54,747 bases of DNA from an uncultured Clostridium sp. (GCA_947368535.1 CANBHY010000009.1:1-54747), one strand, 5' to 3'; numbered from the stretch's first letter, positions 27,344 to 36,374 are shown. A program made the numbers and translations. Notes: generated from the letters alone by a model not told the origin.

Positions 27344-28642
27344 ATTCAAAATCATTTTCATTTTACTAATAGAATTATCCGCTAATTTTTTATACCTTTC
27401 TTGTTTGTCTTTTATTTTTATTGGCAACTTAGGCAAAATTCCAAAATTAGCATTCATAGGCTGAAATTTTTCATTCTCAGTTGAAATATAATTACACAAA
27501 GCCCCAATCATTGTATCATTTGGAAATGTTAAACTATCTTTCTTCAAAATCTGATTAGATACATTTATACCCGCAATTAGTCCAGACGCAATCGATTCGA
27601 CATATCCTTCTACTCCAGTAATTTGCCCAGCAAAAAATATATTTTTGCTATTCTTCATTCTAAATGTGCTATCTAATAATTTACTTGAATTTATAAAAGT
27701 ATTTCTATGCATTACTCCATATTTTACAAACTCTGCATTTTCAAGTCCAGGTATCATAGAAAAAATTCTTTTTTGTTCTCCAAACTTTAAGTTAGTTTGA
27801 AAACCTACCATATTATAAATTGTTCCTGCCGTATTATCCTGTCTTAATTGAACTAAAGCATACGGTCTTTTTCCCGTTCTAGGATCATCAAATCCAACAG
27901 GTTTTAGCGGTCCATATCTTAAAGTATCTATTCCCCTTTTTGCCATTACTTCTACTGGCATACAACCTTCAAAAATCTCTCTTTTCTCAAATTCATGTAA
28001 TTCCACTATTTCCGCATTAACTAGTTCATTCCAAAAACTCTCATACTCCTCTTTGTTCATTGGTAAATTAATATAATCAGCTTCACCTTTTCCATACCTA
28101 TCACCAATAAACGCAATATTCATATCTATTGAATCCTTTTCAATAATTGGAGCTGCTGCATCATAAAAATGTAATTCTTCATTTCCAATTATTTTAGAGA
28201 TATTCTTAAATAACTCATCTGATGTAAGAGGTCCAGTAGCAATAATATTAATTTCGTCCAAATTTATTTCAGTAACTTCTTTTTTCACAATTTCAATGTT
28301 TGGATTCTCTTCAATTTTTTCTGTAATCCTTTGCGCAAAAATTTCCCTATCTACTGCTAAAGCTTGACCTGCTGGAACACTATTTTCATCAGCAATTCTA
28401 ATAAGTAATGAGTCTAACATTCTTAGTTCTTCCTTCAACAAGCCACATGCATTTGTTAATAAATTTGATTTAAAAGAATTACTACACACAATTTCAGCTA
28501 AATTTTCATTACTATGCGCTGGTGAAAATTTAACTGGCTTCATTTCATATAATTTTACTTTTATTCCTCTTTTTGCAATTTGATAGGCGGCCTCGCAACC
28601 CGCAAGTCCGCCACCTATCACGTTTACATGTTCTATTTTCAT
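27329..28642 (-). CDS. trmFO: Methylenetetrahydrofolate-tRNA-(uracil-54-C5)-methyltransferase
   Basis: FAD- and folate-dependent enzyme that makes ribothymidine at position 54 of tRNA in most Firmicutes. The 437 residues begin with the FAD-binding VNVIGGGLAGCEAA (GGGLAG around 10-15). Family motifs include FSPAHSN, EIVCSNSFKSN, and the VGFQTNLKFGEQ and FFAGQITGVEGYVES segments near the C-terminus. The second of two close ATGs (28642) is favoured by its spacing from AGGTG. It sits between the two paralogous coiled-coil genes and starts 18 bases after the first of them. Confidence 0.95.
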   Translation of the reverse strand: MKIEHVNVIGGGLAGCEAAYQIAKRGIKVKLYEMKPVKFSPAHSNENLAEIVCSNSFKSNLLTNACGLLKEELRMLDSLLIRIADENSVPAGQALAVDREIFAQRITEKIEENPNIEIVKKEVTEINLDEINIIATGPLTSDELFKNISKIIGNEELHFYDAAAPIIEKDSIDMNIAFIGDRYGKGEADYINLPMNKEEYESFWNELVNAEIVELHEFEKREIFEGCMPVEVMAKRGIDTLRYGPLKPVGFDDPRTGKRPYALVQLRQDNTAGTIYNMVGFQTNLKFGEQKRIFSMIPGLENAEFVKYGVMHRNTFINSSKLLDSTFRMKNSKNIFFAGQITGVEGYVESIASGLIAGINVSNQILKKDSLTFPNDTMIGALCNYISTENEKFQPMNANFGILPKLPIKIKDKQERYKKLADNSISKMKMILNDTNI

Positions 28643-28660
28643 AAACATTTATCACCTAAA

Positions 28661-30520
28661 TTATTTTTCTTGATCATCTGTTGGAGCTTCTTTTCCTTCT
28701 GGTTGTTTTGGCTTTTGTTCATCACCTTGTTGTTGATTTTCAGCAGCCTGTCTTGAAGCTTCATTTGTTTTTTCTTGAAGATGTATTTTTTCTAAATCTT
28801 CATATATATCATCAATTACTCTATCACCTTGTGCATCCTCTAAGCTAACTCCTTTTTCCTCAGCCATATCTAAAACTTTTTGACTAATTCTATAATATAA
28901 AACATTTTGGAATTCTGTATCTTTTCCTTCTTTTTCAACTATTGGTATCTCTAATTCCTCTATCATTTTTTGAAGATGCTCATCAGCTTTATCTTGACCT
29001 TGCTCTGCTAATTTACTATTTTCGCTTACCAATTTTCTATATTCATCTTCCATAATTTTATATATTAAACTGTTTTTATCCATTTGACTATCAGTTAATT
29101 TTTTCAATTGATCTCTAGCCCATTCGCAATCATCAAGTGTAGCTAATTTTTCTATATCATCTTCTTGCTCAGGAGCTTTTGATGAATCTGGATTTTTAGT
29201 TGGCTCTGCAGCCTTAGTTGGATTTGGTGTTTTTGTTTCTTCTGGTTTTCCTGTTGGTAAAGTTTCTTGAGCACCTAACAATAATGTAGATTCAATTCCT
29301 CCAAAGAATCTTCCCAATACTCCATCAGGATTTTTAATCTTTTTCAATATTGCTTGAACTACTTTTAAGAAAAATCCTCTTACTTTTCCTACTTTATATT
29401 CAGGCTTTTGTGGTGGGTTATCTTTTCCTTTTTCTTTGTCATCATCGTCGTCTTTTCCCTTTCCGTCTCCCCCTACTGGTGGTACTGGCGGTGTTGGTGG
29501 ATTTCCATTATCTCCATCTTTATCTTTTCCATCACCTTCGCCGTCTTTTCCTTTTCCATCTCCTCCTGCTGGTGGTGGTGGATTTCCATTATCTCCATCT
29601 TTATCTTTCCCATCACCTTCGTCGTCTTTTCCTTTTCCTTCTCCACCTGCTGGTGGTACTGGCGGAACTGGTGGCTCTCCGTCATTTCCTTTACCATTAT
29701 CAGTTTGTTGTGGAGCTGGATTTCCATTATTATCTTGTTCTGGCTCTTCATATTTAACATCAGCATATTTAACGCCTATACTATTTTCTATGTATTTTAT
29801 ATATTCATCTAATTTACTTCTTCTTTCAAAATGCTTAGCTTGATAGTCTGACATTTCTCTATTCAAATCATCAAAAGCCTTTTGAGCAGAACGTTCAGCT
29901 ATAGCTAATTTTTCAGGAGTTAAACCTCTTTCTCTCATTGCTTTTAATTTACGCTCTATAGTATTTTTTCTATTTAAAAATTCTACTAATTTATCATTAT
30001 ATGCTTTTTCTGATTCTTGTTGCATTTCTGTAGCTTCTTTTCTAGCATTTTCTAATGCTGCTCTAGTCATTTCGTCAAATTCTATTTTATCTTTTTCTAA
30101 ATTAGCTACCTCTTCTCTTAACTCTTCAACTACAACTGGTCTAGTTTCGTTTCTTAATTCTTGTCTTCTGCTATCAATTTCTGCTTGTCTTTGATCAGAC
30201 ATTCCATCTGCATTTCTGATATTATCCATTAATGTAGTAAAGTTATCAAATCTTTCTTCTGCTAATTGTTCTGGTGTTTTTACAGGTTCTGGTTCTGGAT
30301 CAGGTTGGTTTTCATCTTGTTCATTACTTGGTTGTGGCTCTAATCTACCTGCTCTAATTGCTTCTTCTAATTCTCGTCTTAATTCTTCAATTCTATCAAG
30401 ACCCTCATCATCTAACCCATATTCAATTCCATGTTCGTCTATATTTTCTATATTATCACTTACTGGCACTCCTAAAATTCTTGCCATTTCTTCTCTTATT
30501 TCTTGAGCACTTCTTTCCAT
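28661..30520 (-). CDS. Coiled-coil protein with Gly/Asp/Lys/Pro repeat linker
   Basis: A 619-residue protein starting at an ATG behind AGGAGG. Residues 1-90 are acidic. Residues 93-258 are the coiled-coil block shared with the 1056-residue neighbour (both contain EFDEMTRAALENAR, HFERR-KLDE and KYIEN). Residues 283-370 are a tandem repeat linker of GGDGKGKD/GDGKDKDGDNGNPP units. Residues 375-420 carry a basic amphipathic stretch (VRGFFLKVVQAILKKI). After another Pro/Lys linker, residues 455-580 form a helical domain. There is no signal peptide, so the repeat is probably a cytoplasmic flexible spacer. Family unknown to me. Strong promoter at 30556-30584; upstream of trmFO. Confidence 0.82.
   Translation of the reverse strand: MERSAQEIREEMARILGVPVSDNIENIDEHGIEYGLDDEGLDRIEELRRELEEAIRAGRLEPQPSNEQDENQPDPEPEPVKTPEQLAEERFDNFTTLMDNIRNADGMSDQRQAEIDSRRQELRNETRPVVVEELREEVANLEKDKIEFDEMTRAALENARKEATEMQQESEKAYNDKLVEFLNRKNTIERKLKAMRERGLTPEKLAIAERSAQKAFDDLNREMSDYQAKHFERRSKLDEYIKYIENSIGVKYADVKYEEPEQDNNGNPAPQQTDNGKGNDGEPPVPPVPPAGGEGKGKDDEGDGKDKDGDNGNPPPPAGGDGKGKDGEGDGKDKDGDNGNPPTPPVPPVGGDGKGKDDDDDKEKGKDNPPQKPEYKVGKVRGFFLKVVQAILKKIKNPDGVLGRFFGGIESTLLLGAQETLPTGKPEETKTPNPTKAAEPTKNPDSSKAPEQEDDIEKLATLDDCEWARDQLKKLTDSQMDKNSLIYKIMEDEYRKLVSENSKLAEQGQDKADEHLQKMIEELEIPIVEKEGKDTEFQNVLYYRISQKVLDMAEEKGVSLEDAQGDRVIDDIYEDLEKIHLQEKTNEASRQAAENQQQGDEQKPKQPEGKEAPTDDQEK
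29411..29671. repeat. 81-bp coding tandem repeat
   Basis: Two nearly identical 81-bp units and a degenerate third encode the 27-residue GGxGKGKDxEGDGKDKDGDNGNPP pattern of the coiled-coil protein. Separate PPVPP insertions occur between units. The near-identity of the units at DNA level suggests recent duplication or ongoing length variation. Confidence 0.85.
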
Positions 30521-30555
30521 TTTTACCTCCTAGTGGAAATCACCACATCATTTAT

Positions 30556-30584
30556 ATTTTAGCATATTTTGCTATTTTTTTCAA
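30556..30584 (-). promoter_or_regulatory. Promoter of the coiled-coil/trmFO transcript
   Basis: Minus strand: TTGAAA (30579-30584), 17-bp spacer ending in TGC, TAAAAT (30556-30561). It is placed immediately after the deoD stop codon. Confidence 0.75.
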
Positions 30585-30587
30585 TAC

Positions 30588-31310
30588 TTATGTTAACTTT
30601 AGTGTTGTTTCTAATGATAATTTAATCATATCATTTAATGATTTTTGTCTTTCTTCAGTAGTTAGTGATTGTTTTTTCTTCACAGAATCAACAACTGTAA
30701 GCAAACATGCCGCCTTTTTATTTAGTTGCTTTGCCGTATAAAACAATGCGAATGATTCCATTTCAGAACCTACTATCTTTTTATCTTTTGGTAATTGTTC
30801 CAAGTATAAATCAACATTTTCTAAATAAGGATCAAAGCATTCTGTACATGCTATATTTTCTTTTCTTATTAAAATATTTAATTCTTTAGAAACATCTTCT
30901 ATTAAATTATTAATCTCTGTTGAAGCTTCTACAAAATTAGTATTTTCTCCTGTCATATTCTTAGCAAAATTTCCTGTTGTAAAACTAGCATTCACTAAAA
31001 TTGTATCTAATAAATTTACATCTTCAACGTAAACACCACATGAACCAATTCTTATAATAGTATCAACTTCATAAAATTTATAAAGTTCATAACAATAAAT
31101 TCCCATACTTGGCATTCCCATTCCAGAAGCCATAACAGTAATTCTTTTATTTTTATAAAAACCTGTATATGCAAAAATATTTCTAACAGAGTTTACTAGC
31201 TTATAATCTGTTAAATAATTTTCAGCAATATACTGTGCTCTAAGTGGATCCCCAGGCATAATAACGATACTTGCAATATCTCCTTTTTTCGCCTCATTAT
31301 GTGCAGTCAT
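30588..31310 (-). CDS. deoD: Purine-nucleoside phosphorylase, DeoD type
   Basis: Cleaves purine (deoxy)nucleosides with phosphate to base and (deoxy)ribose-1-phosphate for salvage. Start chosen at 31310, nine bases after GGAGG; the longer frame has no ribosome site. The 240 residues match the hexameric DeoD class. Motifs are IVIMPGDPLRAQYIAE, RIGSCGVY for phosphate, the base/ribose segment VGSEMESFALFYTA, and the late LLTVVDS, where DeoD enzymes normally carry the catalytic Asp. It is divergent from the slipin gene and monocistronic. Confidence 0.92.
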   Translation of the reverse strand: MTAHNEAKKGDIASIVIMPGDPLRAQYIAENYLTDYKLVNSVRNIFAYTGFYKNKRITVMASGMGMPSMGIYCYELYKFYEVDTIIRIGSCGVYVEDVNLLDTILVNASFTTGNFAKNMTGENTNFVEASTEINNLIEDVSKELNILIRKENIACTECFDPYLENVDLYLEQLPKDKKIVGSEMESFALFYTAKQLNKKAACLLTVVDSVKKKQSLTTEERQKSLNDMIKLSLETTLKLT

Positions 31311-31338
31311 ACCTACAATCCTCCCATTATTCACGTAC

Positions 31339-31367
31339 ATTATACTTGTTTCAACAAAAAAACTCAA
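31339..31367 (-). promoter_or_regulatory. Promoter of deoD
   Basis: Minus strand: TTGAGT (31362-31367), 17-bp spacer, TATAAT (31339-31344), about 30 bases before the deoD start. Confidence 0.75.
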
Positions 31368-31434
31368 TAGCTATATAAAATTTAATACTATTGTGATATA
31401 ATTGTTATGTATTTTAATATTAAGGAGGTTCATT

Positions 31435-32223
31435 ATGGGCTTTTTATTACCTATTTTATTGATAATACTTTTCATAGTATTAATCTCAATAAAGCAAATA
31501 AACGAATACGAAAGAGGAATTTTATATTCATTTGGAAAATTTACACGTATATTAACACCAGGTTGGCGTTTAGTATTCCCAATTATTAATTCTTATGATA
31601 AAGTTGATATACGTACAAAAACCGTAGATGTCCCTGAGCAAGAAGCAATAACTAAAGACAATGTATCTATTAAAATCAACGCAGTTTTATACTACAAAAT
31701 ATTTGATGCTGCAAAAGCTATTATTGCAGTTCAAAACTTCAATTCTGCAGTTAGTCAATTAGCTCAAACTACAATGAGAAATACAGTTGGTTCTGTATCA
31801 CTTGACGAACTACTTACTCAAAGGGAAAAATTAAGTGATAAAATTCGTGAAATAGTAGATAAAGCTACTGATCCATGGGGAATTAAAGTTGAAGATGTTG
31901 AATTAAAAGACATAGCTCTTCCTGTAGAAATGCAAAGAGTTATTGCAAAAGTTGCTGAAGCTGAAAGAGAAAAACAAGCCGTTATAACTAAATCAGTTGG
32001 TGAAGTCGAAGCATCAGAAAACTTAGCACATGCAGCAGAAATAATGAGTAGAACTCCTGGAGCTCTACATCTAAGAACTTTAGCTACATTAAACGACATT
32101 AGTAGTGATCAATCAAATACAATAATTTTTGCAGTACCAATAGAAACACTTAGAGCTATCGAAGGAATGGGATCTTCTACAGTAGAAAAATTTGCAAAAG
32201 CAATAAAAAAAGATAAAGAATAA
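31435..32223 (+). CDS. Slipin (SPFH/band 7, stomatin-like) membrane protein
   Basis: A membrane-anchored SPFH protein of 262 residues thought to organise membrane microdomains. It has one N-terminal hydrophobic segment (residues 2-20), then KQINEYERGILYSFGKF and the band-7 domain (about 22-190, with TKDNVSIKINAVLYYKI), and a coiled coil (190-215, EAEREKQAVITKS). The ATG at 31435 has AAGGAGG eight bases upstream; earlier in-frame codons are not needed. A TGA-TATAAT element at 31397-31402 could be its extended -10, though no good -35 is seen. No NfeD partner gene is adjacent. Confidence 0.9.
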   Translation: MGFLLPILLIILFIVLISIKQINEYERGILYSFGKFTRILTPGWRLVFPIINSYDKVDIRTKTVDVPEQEAITKDNVSIKINAVLYYKIFDAAKAIIAVQNFNSAVSQLAQTTMRNTVGSVSLDELLTQREKLSDKIREIVDKATDPWGIKVEDVELKDIALPVEMQRVIAKVAEAEREKQAVITKSVGEVEASENLAHAAEIMSRTPGALHLRTLATLNDISSDQSNTIIFAVPIETLRAIEGMGSSTVEKFAKAIKKDKE

Positions 32224-32228
32224 AATAT

Positions 32229-32262
32229 AAAAAAGGCTAGTGCGTAAGCACCAGCCTTTTTT
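32229..32262. terminator. Bidirectional terminator after the slipin gene
   Basis: A stem of AAAAAAGGCT-x-GTGC with its complement (one internal mismatch), a GTAA loop, and a T-run on either side. It serves the slipin gene and the convergent unknown gene at 32270. Confidence 0.9.
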
Positions 32263-32269
32263 TGTTGCT

Positions 32270-32746
32270 TTAAGCATTTTTTATTTGCTTTGTTCTCGAA
32301 TTGACAATAAACACTTTTCTGCCGTCAAATCTTTCCAGTCCGGTCATTTCTTCATCTACCGCAAGCTTAGGAATCCTAACTTTCATTCCATCATCAGTGT
32401 ACTGCACAAAGCCTATCGGTCTGACTCCGTACTTTTCCACTTCATCGCTTGCTACATGAACGAACTTTCTTCTTTTCAGGCATCTGAGCATTTCGCCACT
32501 CTGAAACTTCTCTACAAACACCATGTCTGCAACAGTCAGTTCTTGGCCACATTTTCTTTTCATGTTTCTGGCCAAAACCAGGAGTTTCACCTCGTTCTCA
32601 TCTTGCACTACCAGCTGCAGGATTTCATTCTCAATCAGTTTGCCTACAACACAGCCATAATCAAAAAAATATGCACCGTTTTCGAACTCACTGACTTCAA
32701 AACGAACCCGCATCCGTTTTACTGTCCGATTAAAGCTCAGTTTCAT
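32270..32746 (-). CDS. Unknown 158-residue protein, GC-rich single-gene unit
   Basis: I do not recognise this protein. It is 158 residues, soluble, basic and mostly beta-strand in character, with FEVSEFENGAYFFDYG near the N-terminus, a Lys/Arg-rich middle (LKRRKFVHV) and no Cys cluster or membrane segment. TAAGGAGG precedes the ATG, and a sigma-A promoter lies at 32778-32805, which decide this strand over an overlapping plus-strand frame without a ribosome site. Codon use is distinctly GC-richer than the slipin and spo0A genes on either side. It is probably acquired. Confidence 0.7.
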   Translation of the reverse strand: MKLSFNRTVKRMRVRFEVSEFENGAYFFDYGCVVGKLIENEILQLVVQDENEVKLLVLARNMKRKCGQELTVADMVFVEKFQSGEMLRCLKRRKFVHVASDEVEKYGVRPIGFVQYTDDGMKVRIPKLAVDEEMTGLERFDGRKVFIVNSRTKQIKNA

Positions 32747-32777
32747 TGAGCACCTCCTTAATATAAGTGATATAAGT

Positions 32778-32805
32778 ATTATACCACACTTTGGTAATTT
32801 TACAA
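32778..32805 (-). promoter_or_regulatory. Promoter of the 158-residue gene
   Basis: Minus strand: TTGTAA (32800-32805), 16-bp spacer, TATAAT (32778-32783), 32 bases before the ATG. It lies between the spo0A stop codon and the gene. Confidence 0.7.
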
Positions 32806-32814
32806 AATATGTAT

Positions 32815-33630
32815 CTACGCACTCTTAAGTTCTAATCTCAACTTATCTGCTATCATTGCTATAAATTCGCTATTCGTAGGCTTACCTTTATTAGCACTAA
32901 CAGTATAACCAAAAATGTTTTCAGTAGTTTCAAGCTTACCTCTTCCCCATGCTACTTCTATTGCATGACGTATTGCTCTTTCTACTCTACTAGAAGTTGT
33001 TTTAAATTTATGAGCAATTTCAGGATATAACTGTTTAGTAATTTGATTAATCATATCAATATCTTCAACAACCATCATAATGGCTTCTCTTAAATATTGA
33101 TAGCCTTTAATATGAGCAGGAACACCAACTTCATGTATAATATTTGTAACAAGCGCTTCTAAGTTTTCCTCCTTCTTTTCTTGATCTGAAATTTCGATAT
33201 AATTTGACTTTTGTTCTTTTACTATAAAATTCGTATTATTTTCTGGAATTTGATAATTCTTTAGTTCTTCTATTCTCTTAATTAGTACTTCTATATCGAA
33301 AGGTTTAACAACATAATATTGTGCTCCTAAACTAATTGCTTGTTTAGTGATCTTGTCTTGACCAACCGCAGAAATCATCACACAGAAAGGATATTTTTCT
33401 AATGTAACTGCATTTAATTTTTCTAAAACTCCTATCCCATCTAAATGAGGCATGATAACATCTAATAATGCTACATCTGGTTTATATTGAACAATTTTAT
33501 CAAATGCTTCATTGCCATCTTTCGCAACAGCAATTACCTCCATATTTTCTTTTTGTTCAAAATACTTTTTTAATGTAGATACAAAATCAACATTATCATC
33601 TGCAATAAGAACTGTAATCTTTTCTTTCAC
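32815..33630 (-). CDS. spo0A: Sporulation master regulator Spo0A
   Basis: Phosphorylation-activated DNA-binding regulator that commits cells to sporulation. The start is GTG at 33630, eight bases after AAAGGAG; a TTG 18 bases upstream would overlap that site. The 271 residues have a receiver domain (1-125) with acidic pocket D11/D12, phospho-acceptor D57 ([12 protein letters not shown]) and the conserved Lys in VVKPFD. The C-terminal Spo0A effector domain (about 165-271) includes [19 protein letters not shown] and the recognition region [20 protein letters not shown]. No spoIVB lies upstream as it does in many Firmicutes. Its presence is the main evidence that the organism forms spores. Confidence 0.96.
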   Translation of the reverse strand: MKEKITVLIADDNVDFVSTLKKYFEQKENMEVIAVAKDGNEAFDKIVQYKPDVALLDVIMPHLDGIGVLEKLNAVTLEKYPFCVMISAVGQDKITKQAISLGAQYYVVKPFDIEVLIKRIEELKNYQIPENNTNFIVKEQKSNYIEISDQEKKEENLEALVTNIIHEVGVPAHIKGYQYLREAIMMVVEDIDMINQITKQLYPEIAHKFKTTSSRVERAIRHAIEVAWGRGKLETTENIFGYTVSANKGKPTNSEFIAMIADKLRLELKSA

Positions 33631-33683
33631 TATTTTTTCTCCTTTCAAATATAATTTAAAAATGTAAATTTTTTCCAGTTCTT

Positions 33684-33712
33684 ATTATAAAATTACTCAA
33701 AACTTTTTTCAA
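33684..33712 (-). promoter_or_regulatory. Promoter of spo0A
   Basis: Minus strand: TTGAAA (33707-33712), 17-bp spacer, TATAAT (33684-33689), about 54 bases before the GTG. It overlaps the hairpin at 33693-33725. Confidence 0.6.
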
Positions 33713-33725
33713 TAGTTTTGAGTAA
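33693..33725 (-). terminator. Hairpin terminator after yigZ
   Basis: A perfect 12-bp stem (33693-33704 with 33714-33725), 9-nt loop, followed on the minus strand by AATTTTAT. It ends the five-gene run 39206-33750 and overlaps the spo0A promoter. Confidence 0.65.
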
Positions 33726-33749
33726 AAAATTTCTATTTTTTTCCATTTT

Positions 33750-34373
33750 TTATTTTTCTTCTACTGATATATACTTTTTTCTAAGTATCTGTATATTTTC
33801 CAATGTGATTCTATCAGATATTTTTTCTATAAGTAGCTTATTTATATCTTCTTCTTTCCCTTCTACTATAACTTTTATTTTTTCTGCATATTCTGCATTA
33901 ATAATCTCAATATTTCTATTCTTTAAATGATATTTTAATTCTTCAAATTCATTATATCCAACAAAACATTCTGCTTCTAATCCCCTGGTTTGCACAAGTA
34001 TTTCTGCTTCTTCAATTGCAGTCGTAGTAGCCAGTGAATATGCTCTTACTAATCCACCCGTACCTAATAAAATTCCTCCAAAATATCTAGTAACAACTAC
34101 TAAAACATTTGACAAATTATTTCCATTTAAAATATTAAGCATTGGCACTCCAGCTGTTCCTGAAGGTTCTCCATCATCACTAGCTTTTGAAATATCTCCA
34201 TCTGCTATTCTATACACATAACAATTATGTCTAGCATCATGATATTTTTTCCTTACTTCATCCAATTTTTCCTCAGCTTCTTCTACGCTTTCAACATGAT
34301 ATATATGACATATAAATTTTGACTTTTTTTCAGTTACAGATGTCTCTATTTCCTTTTTTATTGTCTTAAACAT
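33750..34373 (-). CDS. YigZ/IMPACT family protein
   Basis: A 207-residue protein of the UPF0029 (IMPACT) family, of uncertain biochemical role though related to a eukaryotic translation regulator. The N-terminal IMPACT domain (about 1-125) has the signature DGEPSGTAGVPMLNIL, then VVVTRYFGGILLGTGGLVRAY. A C-terminal ferredoxin-like domain (DUF1949, about 135-200) follows. The ATG is preceded by AGAAGGGATG. It is last in a run of closely spaced genes, 12 bases after the flavoprotein gene. Confidence 0.92.
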   Translation of the reverse strand: MFKTIKKEIETSVTEKKSKFICHIYHVESVEEAEEKLDEVRKKYHDARHNCYVYRIADGDISKASDDGEPSGTAGVPMLNILNGNNLSNVLVVVTRYFGGILLGTGGLVRAYSLATTTAIEEAEILVQTRGLEAECFVGYNEFEELKYHLKNRNIEIINAEYAEKIKVIVEGKEEDINKLLIEKISDRITLENIQILRKKYISVEEK

Positions 34374-34385
34374 ATTACATCCCTT

Positions 34386-35630
34386 CTAATCAATTTTCAT
34401 TCCAGAAGTCCACCCAGTAGAATACGCAATTTGTAAGTTGAAACCTCCTGTATATGCATCAACATCTATTATTTCACCTGCAAAATATAATCCAGATACT
34501 AATTTCGATTCCATTGTTTTCGGATTAATCTCTTTGACGATAATACCTCCTGCTGTAATAATAGCCTCATCTACAGGTCTAAAACCTAATAATTTCACTT
34601 CAAAATTTTTTATTAAATTTACTAAATTATGTCTCTCTTCTTTAGTAATTTCATTTACTTTTTTATCAGGATCAATTTTTGACTTTTCAATTATTACATC
34701 AATCATTTTTTTAGGTAATAATTTATCTAAAGAATTTTTAAATTGTTTATTTTTAACTTCTTCAAAATCTCTTAATATCCTAGTATCTAATTGTTCTATA
34801 CTTAGAGCAGGTTTTAAATCAATTTTTAAAATAATACTCCTATCTCTCATTTTTTCATCTACATTTTTATATCTTAAAACATGTGCAGATGAACTTAATA
34901 TTGTCGGTCCACTTACACCAAAATGAGTAAATAGCATCTCTCCAAAATCTTCATAAATTTTCTTATCATTTTCTTTATCATATATGTAGATACCTATATT
35001 TCTTAAACTCAAACCTTGCAATTTCGAACAAGTATTGTCACCTAACATTGGAACTAAAGAACCTCTAATTTCTTTCACTGAATGTCCTACCTTTTTAGCA
35101 ATTTCATATCCATCTCCATTAGAACCTGTTAAAGGATAGCTTTTTCCACCTGTAGCTAAAATTATTTTATCTGCATTAAATTTTCCATTTTCTAATATTA
35201 CTGCTTTTACTCCTTCTTCTCCTACTTCTATAGCTTTAACATTAGAATTTAATTTTATATTTACACCAGCTTTTTTAGTAATTTTCTCTAAAGCAAACCT
35301 AACATCTTCAGCCCTATCACTAACTGGAAAAATTCTATTTCCACGTTCTTCTTTAACTTTAACTCCTTCTTTTTCTAACATTGAAATAATATCTTGATTA
35401 CTAAAATTTTGAAAAACACTAAAAAGAAATCTTCCATTACCAGGAATATTTGATATAAAATCCTCAATTTCTAAACTACTTGTGATATTACATCTACCTT
35501 TTCCTGTAATCAAGATTTTCTTTCCCAATATATTATTTTTTTCAAATAAAGTAACATCATCACCAGACTTAGCAGCACTTATTGCAGCTAACATTCCAGC
35601 AGGTCCTCCACCTATAACAGCGACTTTCAT
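34386..35630 (-). CDS. HI0933/BaiN-type FAD-dependent oxidoreductase
   Basis: A flavoprotein of the HI0933-like family (YhiN/BaiN), 414 residues. It has an N-terminal dinucleotide-binding VAVIGGGPAGMLAAISA, the family motif KKILITGKGRCNITS, the middle ILATGGKSYPLTGSNGDGYEIA and the C-terminal GLYFAGEIIDVDAYTGGFNLQIAYSTGW that closes the FAD site. Bile-acid reduction is reported for some relatives; the substrate here is not inferable. It lies mid-operon with 12-base gaps on both sides. Confidence 0.92.
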   Translation of the reverse strand: MKVAVIGGGPAGMLAAISAAKSGDDVTLFEKNNILGKKILITGKGRCNITSSLEIEDFISNIPGNGRFLFSVFQNFSNQDIISMLEKEGVKVKEERGNRIFPVSDRAEDVRFALEKITKKAGVNIKLNSNVKAIEVGEEGVKAVILENGKFNADKIILATGGKSYPLTGSNGDGYEIAKKVGHSVKEIRGSLVPMLGDNTCSKLQGLSLRNIGIYIYDKENDKKIYEDFGEMLFTHFGVSGPTILSSSAHVLRYKNVDEKMRDRSIILKIDLKPALSIEQLDTRILRDFEEVKNKQFKNSLDKLLPKKMIDVIIEKSKIDPDKKVNEITKEERHNLVNLIKNFEVKLLGFRPVDEAIITAGGIIVKEINPKTMESKLVSGLYFAGEIIDVDAYTGGFNLQIAYSTGWTSGMKID

Positions 35631-35642
35631 TTTAAAACCTTT

Positions 35643-36362
35643 CTATATTCTTTCAATATATTTTCTAACAAATTCATATGTAAATTTTTGACTATATAAT
35701 CCATATAAAGGATCGTAACTTAATCCAACTATTTCATTATTTGAAATAACTCTAAAACTAATTTTAGGAATTTCAAATTTATCACAAGTCTTATAAACTC
35801 CTATTCCTTCCATTTCTTCACATATAGTATTTAATGATTCATGTAATTTGTTTATTTTATCAACCTCTTTGTTAAAGGCATTTCCGCTTCCAATTCTTCC
35901 TATATGTATTTTAGCATCATTATAAAATTCATTATTCATTGCAAATTTTAAAAGTTCATTATCACAATTAACAACCTTTTCAAATCTAAAAGCCGGCTGC
36001 TCCCATTCTAAAGAATTTGAACCTTCTCCCTCTGCTTTACTTCCAGCCTTATATGAATCTATTGAAATTATTTCCTTTCCTATAACAATATCTTTAGGCA
36101 TAATATCTTTTTTATGTGCTCCAGCAGTTCCTGTATTTACTATAAATAATGGATCATATTCTTTTATTGCTAGCACTGTAGAAATAGTAGCATTAATTGT
36201 TCCTATCTCTGTTTTATAAATAACAACTGGATATGATTTTATATTCCCTTCCCAAAAACTGTAATCATTTAAATTTTTCTCTAATTTATTTTCTAATCTT
36301 TCTAACAAATAATTTAATTCTGTATCAACAGCTGCAGCAATTAAGATTGGCTTTTTATTCAC
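35643..36362 (-). CDS. Nucleoside phosphorylase/nucleosidase of the MTAN-like superfamily
   Basis: A 239-residue PNP_UDP superfamily protein. The start is a GTG six bases after AGAGGAG. Visible features are a nucleotide-fold start (KPILIAAAVDTELNYLL), VNTGTAGAHKK for phosphate or ribose binding, the EEMEGIGVYKTC segment holding the ribose-binding Glu, and FRVISNNEI where MTA/SAH nucleosidases have RxISD with the catalytic Asp. That Asp is Asn here, so either catalysis differs or the substrate does. It shares a run with a PLP-dependent C-S lyase-like gene, which would fit sulfur or methyl-cycle metabolism. Confidence 0.78.
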   Translation of the reverse strand: MNKKPILIAAAVDTELNYLLERLENKLEKNLNDYSFWEGNIKSYPVVIYKTEIGTINATISTVLAIKEYDPLFIVNTGTAGAHKKDIMPKDIVIGKEIISIDSYKAGSKAEGEGSNSLEWEQPAFRFEKVVNCDNELLKFAMNNEFYNDAKIHIGRIGSGNAFNKEVDKINKLHESLNTICEEMEGIGVYKTCDKFEIPKISFRVISNNEIVGLSYDPLYGLYSQKFTYEFVRKYIERI

Positions 36363-36374
36363 TTCTAACTCCTC

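Noticed and set aside
29350..29843. Several overlapping plus-strand frames rich in Pro/Ser/Phe or Leu/His
   Set aside because: They are antisense reflections of the low-complexity Gly/Asp/Lys repeat of the coiled-coil gene and have no ribosome sites.
32240..32749. A 169-codon plus-strand open frame overlapping the 158-residue minus-strand gene
   Set aside because: No ribosome site, Cys/Phe/His-rich antisense composition, and it runs through the slipin terminator. The minus strand has a promoter, TAAGGAGG and sensible composition.
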